From Weissella confusa (lineage in GTDB: Bacteria; Bacillota; Bacilli; Lactobacillales; Lactobacillaceae), in assembly GCF_004766315.1 (NCBI RefSeq), contig NZ_PVSN01000017.1:1-32850 (forward strand): a stretch of 32,850 bases of DNA, in the 5' to 3' direction. The notes under the pieces were generated by a model, which searched no databases, was not told the origin of the DNA, and saw only the letters and a program-made list of their open reading frames with translations. This document shows, in pieces, positions 14,019 to 21,501 of this stretch (position 1 is its first letter; every line of letters begins with the position of its first letter). A program made the position numbers and the translations under genes.

Positions 14019-14038
14019 CAGGCAGAAAGAAAGCTTAA
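13973..14038 (+). CDS. 21-residue duplicate start of the Ig-like gene
   Basis: The second repeat copy repeats the ATG, the ribosome site and the first 15 codons (MTNFDIYNAGGAKVA), then diverges to AGRKKA and stops. It may be translated, but is most simply the stump left when the cassette was duplicated or inserted. It overlaps the Ig-like stop as TAATG. Confidence 0.45.
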   Translation: MTNFDIYNAGGAKVAAGRKKA

Positions 14039-14054
14039 TAGGCAGGTGAGTTAA

Positions 14055-14372
14055 ATGACGGTCAATATTGAACAATTCAAGACACTAATGCGCGTTGATT
14101 TTGCTGATGATGACGCAATTATCAATGGCTACTTGTCTGCAGCTGAAAATTACATCAAGGATGCAATTGGAACGGATGGCAATTTCTATGCTCAACCTGC
14201 TGTTGTTGACCGTTACGAAACTGCTGTCTATGCCTATGCTGGCACGTTATACACGTACCGCATCAGTATGACTGAAGTCAAGGCGGTAACAATGGACGCA
14301 ACTGTCAACTCAATTGTTGGTCAGTTGCGAGGTAAGTACGCGGAATGGGAGGAAGCACATGAGTCCGATTGA
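14055..14372 (+). CDS. Head-tail connector (gp6-like)
   Basis: 105 residues, mostly alpha-helical (IEQFKTLMRVDFADDDAII, YLSAAENYIKDAIGTD, VDRYETAVYAYAGTLYTYR), matching the HK97 gp6-like connector fold that forms a ring below the portal. It comes right after the capsid region, with ribosome site AGGTGAG. The end overlaps the next gene by 14 bases. Confidence 0.8.
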   Translation: MTVNIEQFKTLMRVDFADDDAIINGYLSAAENYIKDAIGTDGNFYAQPAVVDRYETAVYAYAGTLYTYRISMTEVKAVTMDATVNSIVGQLRGKYAEWEEAHESD

Positions 14373-14697
14373 ATATAACAAGCGGTTATCTTTCGGTACT
14401 ATCTCGACAACAACAAACCCGAATACGGGTGGGCCTGTGCAAGCTTTCGTTCCAAAGTTCACTGTATGGGGTCAAATCAGGCGTCGAACTATGGCTAATA
14501 ACTATTCTGTGATTGCTAATGGTTTGACCGACACACAGGACGTTGTTATTCGTCACAACAAGGCTGTTAACAACAGTTTGATAATGGTTATGGATAATGA
14601 GCGGTACGAGATTAAAAACGTCTCTCCTGACGAAACGCAGGGGTTTAATAAGCAGGATATTTTAACAGTTCAAAAAGTGAAGAAGACGGGTAAGTAG
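14359..14697 (+). CDS. Head closure / head-tail adaptor protein
   Basis: 112 residues from the ATG at 14359, which has GGAGGAAGCAC before it. The beta-rich sequence MSPIEYNKRLSFGTIS, FVPKFTVWGQIRRRT, VVIRHNKAVNN, NERYEIKNVSPDE fits the SPP1 gp16-like closure family. It seals the packaged head below the connector. Order connector, closure, gp10-like, terminator, major tail is canonical. Confidence 0.8.
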   Translation: MSPIEYNKRLSFGTISTTTNPNTGGPVQAFVPKFTVWGQIRRRTMANNYSVIANGLTDTQDVVIRHNKAVNNSLIMVMDNERYEIKNVSPDETQGFNKQDILTVQKVKKTGK

Positions 14698-14699
14698 TT

Positions 14700-15125
14700 A
14701 TGGCTGATTTGCACAACGACGATGATTTCGGAAAATTACTAGACGACTGGTTGGATAACGTTGAAGCCGTATCATCCCAACTATCACCTGAAGAACAGGC
14801 TGAAATAACCAAAGCTGGTGCTGATGTTTACGCTGACAAGTTGGAAAAGACAACGCACGAAAAGCACTACCGCGATGGTGTTGATGAAGAGTTGCACTTG
14901 GCGGATGACGTTAAGTCTCAAAACACCAACCTTGGTGGTGAGATTGACGGAAGCTCAACTGTTGGTTTTGGAGAGAAAGCATACATTGCAAGGTTCTTGA
15001 ATAACGGAACCAAGTTTATGAAGGGTGATCACTTTGTTGAGAATACGCGTCAAGAATCAATTGATGACATTCTCACAGCTGAAGCGATTGCTTATAAGAA
15101 ACGAATTGACGAGGCACAATCATGA
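14700..15125 (+). CDS. HK97 gp10-like tail-joining protein
   Basis: 141 residues. Charged helices, then GSSTVGFGEKAYIARFLNNG followed by TKFMKGDHFVENT, which match the C-terminal half of HK97 gp10-type proteins (typical pattern of A-x-x-x-E-F-G-T-x-x-M and F-x-x-P/N). It joins the tail to the head. The ribosome site is poor; the start lies 2 bases after the previous stop, so translation is probably coupled. Its end overlaps the next ATG (AATCATGA). Confidence 0.75.
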   Translation: MADLHNDDDFGKLLDDWLDNVEAVSSQLSPEEQAEITKAGADVYADKLEKTTHEKHYRDGVDEELHLADDVKSQNTNLGGEIDGSSTVGFGEKAYIARFLNNGTKFMKGDHFVENTRQESIDDILTAEAIAYKKRIDEAQS

Positions 15126-15493
15126 CACTAGCAAGTGACGTGGCAGACTTCTTACGGGAGTTGAAACTGGACTGGATAGATGCCGTCTATGCGGGTTCAA
15201 TTCCGCAAGAATTAGCTGCCGAAACAGATAGTACCGTGGCATTAGTCACGGAAGTAATTGAGACACCAGATGAGTGGAACAACAACACATTTTCTGCGTT
15301 GTCTCAAACTGCACAAGTTCAAATATTTTACGCGACTAACTTCGGTGTTCCTATGCAGGATGTCGAAGTTTTTTTGATGAAAAAATTCATGTCCGCTGGT
15401 TGGACGATTGCGGTCAGCGATCCACACGACATCGACCCAGACACGAAACAAGTATTCAAGACGTTGCAGTTTGAACGAACGAAAAACATTTAA
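15122..15493 (+). CDS. Tail terminator, DUF806-like
   Basis: 123 residues. It starts LASDVADFLRELKLDWIDAV and has a beta-rich middle (QTAQVQIFYATNF) and late WTIAVSDPHDIDPDTKQVFK. These are features of DUF806-type proteins, which occupy the tail terminator (tail completion) position in lactic phages. Overlap with the previous gene is 4 bases. Confidence 0.75.
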   Translation: MTLASDVADFLRELKLDWIDAVYAGSIPQELAAETDSTVALVTEVIETPDEWNNNTFSALSQTAQVQIFYATNFGVPMQDVEVFLMKKFMSAGWTIAVSDPHDIDPDTKQVFKTLQFERTKNI

Positions 15494-15511
15494 GAAAAGA
15501 GGAATTAGCTA

Positions 15512-16135
15512 ATGGCTATGACGAAGGGTGGAACTATTGGTGTTGACCTTGTGACCGTCGCCTTGCTTGATGATGCGGGCAAGATTAAGACGGGTGCTGA
15601 TGGTTTGACTACCGACGGTATTTTTGTGATTACTGATGAAGTTTTGGGTACTAACCAAGCCAACATCACGAACTTGGAAGGTTCAATCACTGAAATTTAT
15701 GGAAATAACGGTGCTGTTGATTCATCAACAGGTAAGGGTAACACTTCAGTTGCCTTTGTATTTAATGCTTTGCCAACTGACGTTAAGCACAAGATTTTGG
15801 GGGACAAGTCTGATGGTAAGGGTGGCTGGTTGCCATCACAAATCAAGCCACGTGTCGCTGCGTTGATTAAGACGCACCACTTGGACGGAACAGACATGTT
15901 CATTGGGTTCGGTAACGGTAAGTTCACGATGACGGCTGCTGACTTAAAAACATCAACAAACACTGAACAACGTGTTACTGACCAAATGACTTACACGGCT
16001 TTGGATGTTCCTGCATGGAAGCAAAACCACAAGACGTATGAGGCATCAGACCAAGGCTTTACTGAAGCTGCGATGATGTCAGAAGTATTCGGTGGCTACA
16101 CCGCTAGTACTGGTGCAACTACTGCATCCAAGTAA
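15512..16135 (+). CDS. Major tail protein
   Basis: 207 residues; stacks in rings to make the tail tube. The start GGTIGVDLVTVALLDDAGKI, the middle NGAVDSSTGKGNTSVAFVFN and FIGFGNGKFTMTAADLKT fit major tail proteins of lactic siphophages. Ribosome site AAAGAGGAA. It has no extra Ig domain of its own. It is followed by structured non-coding RNA before the chaperone genes. Confidence 0.85.
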   Translation: MAMTKGGTIGVDLVTVALLDDAGKIKTGADGLTTDGIFVITDEVLGTNQANITNLEGSITEIYGNNGAVDSSTGKGNTSVAFVFNALPTDVKHKILGDKSDGKGGWLPSQIKPRVAALIKTHHLDGTDMFIGFGNGKFTMTAADLKTSTNTEQRVTDQMTYTALDVPAWKQNHKTYEASDQGFTEAAMMSEVFGGYTASTGATTASK

Positions 16136-16140
16136 TTAAA

Positions 16141-16200
16141 GGTTTAGCCATTTCAAATGGCAAACCTCCGCAAGGTCAGATTTGAAGTCCGGCCTTTGCA
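16141..16200 (+). promoter_or_regulatory. Two tandem hairpins between major tail and chaperone genes
   Basis: First hairpin 16141-16166: GGTTT-a-GCCATT, loop TCA, AATGGC-AAACC, eleven pairs with one bulge. Second 16170-16200: GCAAGG pairs with CCTTTGC around a larger loop. Neither is followed by a U-run. They could damp transcription or protect the abundant tail-tube mRNA from 3' decay, matching the usual drop in expression between tail tube and chaperone. Confidence 0.55.
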
Positions 16201-16231
16201 TACATAGCTAAAGAAAAAGAGGTAAATAAAC

Positions 16232-16621
16232 ATGACTATGAAGCTATACATTAAGGCATTGAAGCGCAAGCCATTTGAAATCAAGGCATCAACCCGTTTG
16301 ATGATGGCAGCAACGAAGATGCAATTGGATCAAGCTAACTTTGAGAAGAATTTGCAGGATAAGACTAAAGATTTGCCGGAGGCAGAAGCTGGCGCATTAG
16401 CTATGCAAGGTATGCTGGACTCAATGCAAAGTCAAATTGATTTCATCACGGACACTTTGGGATTGGATGACAACCTACAAGACAAGTTGGTTGAACTTGA
16501 ACCGGCAGAAGTTTCAGAAATCACCGTATACATTACTCAACGGCTAATGGGTATGAGTGATGCAGATATTCGTTTGGCACAAGCTGAACAAGAAGCGGGT
16601 TTAGTACAAACGGAACACTAG
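16232..16621 (+). CDS. Tail assembly chaperone G
   Basis: 129 residues, mostly helical and acidic, starting MTMKLYIKALKRKPFEIKAS with ribosome site AAAGAGG. Chaperone pairs between the major tail and tape measure genes coat the tape measure before tube polymerisation. The final codons contain a slippery heptamer that lets a fraction of ribosomes enter the T frame (see next entries). Confidence 0.8.
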   Translation: MTMKLYIKALKRKPFEIKASTRLMMAATKMQLDQANFEKNLQDKTKDLPEAEAGALAMQGMLDSMQSQIDFITDTLGLDDNLQDKLVELEPAEVSEITVYITQRLMGMSDADIRLAQAEQEAGLVQTEH

Positions 16622-16803
16622 AGCAACGTATCTATGAGTATCAAAACACGCTCGATGACATGAAACGTATGGGTAAACAGGCAATGCAAGAGTTCAATTG
16701 GACGCCTGGTGAGTTTTACGACCAAGACTATTTTGAACTCACAGATATGCTGTCAGTCGGAGATGAAACGACACGATTAGTTGACCCAAGCGCTTTGTTT
16801 TAG
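16232..16803 (+). CDS. Tail assembly chaperone GT (-1 frameshift product)
   Basis: Joining the G frame through TTA 16601-16603 to the -1 frame from 16603 gives about 190 residues. The T part reads STNGTLEQRIYEYQNTLDDM, includes FNWTPGEFYDQDYFELTDML and ends LVDPSALF at TAG 16801-16803. The -1 frame has no start of its own and is closed upstream by TGA 16585-16587, so it can only be made by shifting within 16588-16618. G/GT pairs made by programmed slipping are nearly universal in long-tailed phages. Confidence 0.85.
16597..16603 (+). promoter_or_regulatory. Slippery heptamer G GGT TTA for -1 frameshifting
   Basis: Zero-frame codons are GCG GGT TTA, which is the exact X XXY YYZ pattern (GGGTTTA). 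It lies 15 bases before the G stop and inside the only stretch where G and T frames are both open. Confidence 0.88.
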
Positions 16804-16838
16804 GGCGTAACTATTTTTGAGGAAAGGAGGAAAAATGA

Positions 16839-19800
16839 ATGAGTGAGAAAGTAGCTGGTACACTCTCGACTAGCATTAAGCTTGATACCGCCGAAGCCGC
16901 TGCAAATGCCAAAAATTTGCGTACTGAAGTGCGTCAGCTTAATACGGAGTGGAAAGCACAAGAAGCTGTCTTAAAGTCCACAGGGGACAATTTGGGGGCT
17001 GCTGAAGCTAAGATGAATGGTCTTACACAGACCGCTGAAAAGCAAAAGCAATACATCAACGCTTTGAAGATGGAACAGCAGTCATATAATGACGGCACTG
17101 AAAATGGTGCTAAGAAAATGGCTGAACTTCAATCTCAAATCGAACAAGCCACTGCCAAGTACAACAAACAACAGCAACAATTGGCTAAAACTAAGGAAGC
17201 CGTTGATTATTACAAGTCTGGTTTGTCTGAACTCAATAACGAGATGAAGCAAAACGAGCAAGTAGCTAACAGTCGTATTTCACGATTGGAAGCAGAAGGA
17301 AAATCAACAGAAGCTGCCGAAGAAAAGGCAAAGTTATTGCGGTCACAAGTCGATAACTTATCGGAAGCATACGAGAAACAAGTTGCTCAACTAAGCAAGT
17401 TAGAACAAGCCGACAATGTTTCGTCAGAAAGTATGACTAAGCAACGCGTTCGAGTGAATGAAGTAGCTGAATCACTAGCTAAAGCAAAATCTGAACTTAC
17501 AAGTCTTGAAAAATCAGGGAAGATTGACTTGCACCTGACCGGTTTATCACGGGCCAAAGAGCAAGTCAGCGAGATTAAAGAAAAGTGGTCAGGATTAAAG
17601 ACTTCAATTGCTGGTTCTGCCATTGGTAATACGGTTGCTAACATGTTCACTTCATCGTTGGCTACCATTGGCTCACACTTGCGTGAGGCAGCTTCTGCTG
17701 GCGCCGAATATGACAAAGAACAGCAAGTTATGCAAGCGACATGGAACACATTGACCGGTAGCGCATCCAAGGGTAAAGACATGGTCAAATCAGTTAATGA
17801 CATGTCAACTGCTTTTGGACAATCAAGTGACCTAGTCAACGAGTTGGACCAGCAGTTCTACCACGTGTTTAATAACAAGGGCAAGACTGAAGATATGACG
17901 AAAGCCATTCTGACGATGTCTGACACGATTGGCTTGTCAGGTGAAGCAACTGAACGTTTGGGAACCAACTTCACGCACATGATGACATCTGGCCGTATGC
18001 AGTTGGGCGATTTCAACATGATTACCGACCAATTGCCTATGTACGGTGAGAAGTTGCTTGATTATGAGCGTAAAGTTCAGAACAACAGCCAATTGACAAT
18101 GGCACAGTTGCGTGACCAAATGTCTGCCGGCAAGATTAGCGCACAAGATGCTGAAGCTGTCATGGAAGAACTTGGTGATAAGTATGCCAAGGCTTCTGAA
18201 AACATGATGGGTACCATGTCAGGTATGGAACGTGTGATTAGTGCGCGTGGTAAGGCTTTGGCTGGTGCTTTGATTAACCCAATTTTGCAGACTAAGAACC
18301 CGTTGTTTGAGGCTGTATCTAAGTGGGTATCAGATCAATCAACTATGAAAGAGTTCGACAAGGTTGGTGCGGCATTCAGCAAGTCGCTTGGCACAATTAC
18401 TAGTGCATTTAGCAAGGTATTTGCCGGTATGTCATTCAATGACAGCGCCAATAAATTCATGGACTCAATCGCACATGGTGTTGAATCAGCGTCAAAAGTC
18501 ATTGCAGTACATGCACCAGAAATTGTTGATGGTGTGAAGTCAGTTTGGAACATCATCAAGATACTTGCAGAGATTGGCGAAGGTGCATTCAAAGCCATTG
18601 TTGTTGGCGTTGAGTTACTAGCTAAGGGTGCTGCAAAGCTAATGAACGGCGGTAAGTCTGCCAAGACATTCAGTGATGCGCTAGGTGATATTGCAAAGCA
18701 CAAAGAAGCATTGCAGACTATCGGAGCCGTGATTGCTGGTCTTTGGGCAACGTCAAAGATGGTTGGCTTTGCTTCAAAGTTGAATGATACACGTCATACG
18801 TTAATAGACTTTGGTGGAACAGCGTTGGACGTTGGTAAGAAGATGATATTCAAGGAAGGCGTAGTCGGTGCAACTAATCTGACTAAGTTTGGAGGCGCTT
18901 TGCGTGGGCTTGGTTCAGCGTTCGCAACTGCTGGTAAGTTCTTGTTAACTAACCCATTTGGAATTATTATCACAGCTATTACAGTACTGGGAGTTGCGCT
19001 GTTTGGACTGTACAAGCACAATGCAAAATTCCGTGAGTTTGTAAACGGTATTGCCAAGAGTATTGCTAACTTTGGTAAGTCGATTGCCAATGGTTTTGGT
19101 AGTGCCATTAAGACGGTTGAAAAATTTGGATCACAGATGCTTGCCGGTTTGAAGAAAGGCTGGAATGCATTCGTTAAGGGCGCTGAAGCCTTATTTAAGA
19201 CACTTGGCAAGATTCTAATCGTTTCGATTGCGTTCCCAATCGGACTTGCAACAATCATTCTGTCACCTATCTTGAAGGTGCTTAAGAGTGTTATTGACTC
19301 AATAGGTAAGTGGTGGAGTTCAAACATTGCTAAACCGTTTGCTGAAGGTTGGAAAGAAGTTGATAAGACTGTCGCCGCTGGAGCTAATGACATCAAGGAG
19401 GTTTTGGACGTAGTTTGGAAGGCTATCACAGTCGCCTGGAAGTTCTATTGGAACGCTATTACTAGTTTCTATGGTGGTATCTGGGACGGTATCAAGAAGA
19501 TTGCTGGCCCAGCTGTTGATTGGATTTCTGATAAGTTGTCGGCTGTTTGGAAAGTTATTTCTAGCGTATGGAACACTTGTTGGACTGCAATTAGCAAGTT
19601 CTGGGGTTCAATTTGGGATGGCATTCGCTCAACTGGTGAAGCAGCTTGGAATTGGGTATCTGACAAGATTGGTGGTTTCTTGAAGTCCGTCAGCGACGGC
19701 TGGAATAGCACTTGGAGTGCTGTTGGTAAGTTCTTTGGCTCAATTTGGGGCGACATCAAGTCAGACGCTAAGGCTGGATTTAATGATGTTATTGGCATCG

Positions 19801-21050
19801 TAAACAAAGGTATCGGTGCGATTGATGATGTTATTCATGATTTTGGCGGTGATAAGCATGCAATTAAGCTAATTCCTAAGTTTGCAGCCGGCACGCCTGG
19901 AGCGCCAAAGGGCTTGGCACTGGTTAACGATGAAAAGGCAGCTGACTACAAGGAAGCGATTATTGACAACAAGGGTGAGATGAAAATCTTGCAAGGTCGT
20001 AATCGCTTGGTTAACTTTGAAGGCGGCGAAACGGTCATTCCAGCTTCAGCCACTAAGCAGATGATGAATGCGTTCGGTATTAATGCCTACGCAGACGGTA
20101 CAAGTGGCTGGTTTAGCTCAATTACTGGTTGGGTTAAGGATAAGTGGGACACACTTAAAACTGTGCTCAAAGACCCCGTCAAAGCGCTGGGTAACGTTGT
20201 AGATAAGGCTGTGAATGTATCTGGTATGAGTGATTTCGTTCAATCATTCGCACCAGGCGCAGCACATGCAGTGTTGAGTGGCATTTCTGAACCAATTAAG
20301 AAGTTGCTTAAGAGTTTGTCAGATAAACACGATACAGAAGATGGTGGTGGTCAACACGGAAACCCCGGTGGTGCTGGCGTGCAACGGTGGGCTGATTTGG
20401 TAAAGAAGGCTTTGGCCGCCAATGGTTTGTCAACTTCAAGTGATATGGTTGATAGAGTTCTTCGTCAGATGGCCACTGAATCAGGTGGAAATGAAAATAT
20501 AACGCAACCAGGAATTGACCCTGATGGAGATGGTTCAGGGCCAGCCATTGGATTGATGCAGATTAAGCGCAGAACATTCGAGGCAAATGCATTCCCAGGA
20601 CATGGAAATATTTTCAATGGATATGATTCATTGCTTGCTGGTTTAAATTATGCTAAGAAGCGATATGGTGACAGTTTGTCATTCTTAGGTAACGGGCATG
20701 GTTATGCTAATGGTGGGCTAATTTCACAACATGGACTGTACGAAGTAGCTGAGAGAAACATGCCAGAGATGATTATTCCATTGGATCAGGCAAAGCGAAG
20801 TCGAGCAAAGCAATTGCTTAATCAAGTAACCAATAACTTTGCAGCGACCGACCCTCATCCAACTGTTTCGGAAAATGCAACAGTTGTTGATTTGAGCGCG
20901 ATTACACAACGTTTGGACGGCGTGGTTAAGTTGTTGCAAGACTTAATTCAAGCGGTGTACGGCACAGCGGTTACGCAAGGCCAGGTGTATGACATGGTAA
21001 ACAACCAAACCAAGCAGTTGAACACGTTGAACCAATTCGCAAAGGGGTGA
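16839..21050 (+). CDS. Tape measure protein with lytic transglycosylase domain
   Basis: 1403 residues; sets tail length and helps DNA enter the cell. Residues 1-260 are coiled coil (Gln/Lys/Glu rich). About 285-480 is the tape-measure core (KSVNDMSTAFGQSSDLVNEL, TSGRMQLGDFNMITDQLPMY). Hydrophobic segments lie near 710 (NPFGIIITAITVLGVALFGL) and 790, and Trp-rich repeats near 870-970 (FWGSIWDGIRSTGEAAWNW). Near 1190-1290 is an SLT-type transglycosylase: VLRQMATESGGNEN gives the catalytic Glu (about 1214) and IGLMQIKRRTF the substrate loop; it would cut peptidoglycan during injection. The end has YANGGLISQHGLYEVAERN, common in tape measures. Ribosome site AAAGGAGG; the ATG at 16839 is used because the ATG at 16835 stops at once. 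Confidence 0.9.
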   Translation: MSEKVAGTLSTSIKLDTAEAAANAKNLRTEVRQLNTEWKAQEAVLKSTGDNLGAAEAKMNGLTQTAEKQKQYINALKMEQQSYNDGTENGAKKMAELQSQIEQATAKYNKQQQQLAKTKEAVDYYKSGLSELNNEMKQNEQVANSRISRLEAEGKSTEAAEEKAKLLRSQVDNLSEAYEKQVAQLSKLEQADNVSSESMTKQRVRVNEVAESLAKAKSELTSLEKSGKIDLHLTGLSRAKEQVSEIKEKWSGLKTSIAGSAIGNTVANMFTSSLATIGSHLREAASAGAEYDKEQQVMQATWNTLTGSASKGKDMVKSVNDMSTAFGQSSDLVNELDQQFYHVFNNKGKTEDMTKAILTMSDTIGLSGEATERLGTNFTHMMTSGRMQLGDFNMITDQLPMYGEKLLDYERKVQNNSQLTMAQLRDQMSAGKISAQDAEAVMEELGDKYAKASENMMGTMSGMERVISARGKALAGALINPILQTKNPLFEAVSKWVSDQSTMKEFDKVGAAFSKSLGTITSAFSKVFAGMSFNDSANKFMDSIAHGVESASKVIAVHAPEIVDGVKSVWNIIKILAEIGEGAFKAIVVGVELLAKGAAKLMNGGKSAKTFSDALGDIAKHKEALQTIGAVIAGLWATSKMVGFASKLNDTRHTLIDFGGTALDVGKKMIFKEGVVGATNLTKFGGALRGLGSAFATAGKFLLTNPFGIIITAITVLGVALFGLYKHNAKFREFVNGIAKSIANFGKSIANGFGSAIKTVEKFGSQMLAGLKKGWNAFVKGAEALFKTLGKILIVSIAFPIGLATIILSPILKVLKSVIDSIGKWWSSNIAKPFAEGWKEVDKTVAAGANDIKEVLDVVWKAITVAWKFYWNAITSFYGGIWDGIKKIAGPAVDWISDKLSAVWKVISSVWNTCWTAISKFWGSIWDGIRSTGEAAWNWVSDKIGGFLKSVSDGWNSTWSAVGKFFGSIWGDIKSDAKAGFNDVIGIVNKGIGAIDDVIHDFGGDKHAIKLIPKFAAGTPGAPKGLALVNDEKAADYKEAIIDNKGEMKILQGRNRLVNFEGGETVIPASATKQMMNAFGINAYADGTSGWFSSITGWVKDKWDTLKTVLKDPVKALGNVVDKAVNVSGMSDFVQSFAPGAAHAVLSGISEPIKKLLKSLSDKHDTEDGGGQHGNPGGAGVQRWADLVKKALAANGLSTSSDMVDRVLRQMATESGGNENITQPGIDPDGDGSGPAIGLMQIKRRTFEANAFPGHGNIFNGYDSLLAGLNYAKKRYGDSLSFLGNGHGYANGGLISQHGLYEVAERNMPEMIIPLDQAKRSRAKQLLNQVTNNFAATDPHPTVSENATVVDLSAITQRLDGVVKLLQDLIQAVYGTAVTQGQVYDMVNNQTKQLNTLNQFAKG

Positions 21051-21054
21051 TTGA

Positions 21055-21441
21055 ATGGCAGATTTTAATCTAACACCTACGATTGTCACGGCATTGGTAG
21101 CTCAACAAGACCCAACGATGGACGACACAGTGAACATTGATATTACTAAGTTTGTTGATGTTGGTAATGCAACAACAACGGACAAAAACGGTAATACGAC
21201 GACCACTGATGTTGGTACCACAAGTTCACTAGTGACTGGTTCAACTATCATACAGAATCCGTTGCCGGCTGACGTGCAAAAGATAGTTGATCCGCCTATT
21301 AAAGGTTTCAATACCGATGGTTGGGTGCCGGTTGATTACAGTTACGATGCCAACGGTCATTTCGTAGTTACGCATCAGGTTGATGACGGGTTAACACCTG
21401 ATTTCAGCCAAACAGACATAATGACAACATCTGATTTCTAG
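21055..21441 (+). CDS. Unknown tail-tip associated protein (128 aa)
   Basis: It lies between tape measure and dit, where most phages have no gene. Thr/Asp rich, with no domain I recognise (NTTTTDVGTTSSLVTGSTI). A short motif GWVPVDYSYDANGHF resembles NWIPVDYQFNDKNDHD in the insert of the following Dit protein, so it may be related to tail-tip accessory domains. The ribosome site is AAAGGGG; the start is 5 bases after the tape measure stop. Confidence 0.6.
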   Translation: MADFNLTPTIVTALVAQQDPTMDDTVNIDITKFVDVGNATTTDKNGNTTTTDVGTTSSLVTGSTIIQNPLPADVQKIVDPPIKGFNTDGWVPVDYSYDANGHFVVTHQVDDGLTPDFSQTDIMTTSDF

Positions 21442-21455
21442 GTGGTGCCTTTTTT

Positions 21456-21472
21456 GTAGGGTGATACCCTAC
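21456..21472. repeat. Perfect hairpin GTAGGGT-gat-ACCCTAC
   Basis: A 7-bp perfect inverted repeat in the short gap before dit. The arm GTAGGGT is the same motif as the GTAGGGTT iterons of the candidate origin (3101-3182). It has no U-run after it, but a T6 run precedes it. Confidence 0.8.
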
Positions 21473-21501
21473 GTACATATCATTTCAAGGAGGATAAGAG
21501 A

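Noticed and set aside
17387-17839. 150-codon minus-strand open frame
   Set aside because: Shadow of the tape measure gene with no supporting signals.
18794-19429. 211-codon open frame on the minus strand
   Set aside because: It lies wholly inside the tape measure gene in the opposite direction, has no ribosome site or domain, and reflects the codon pattern of the real gene.
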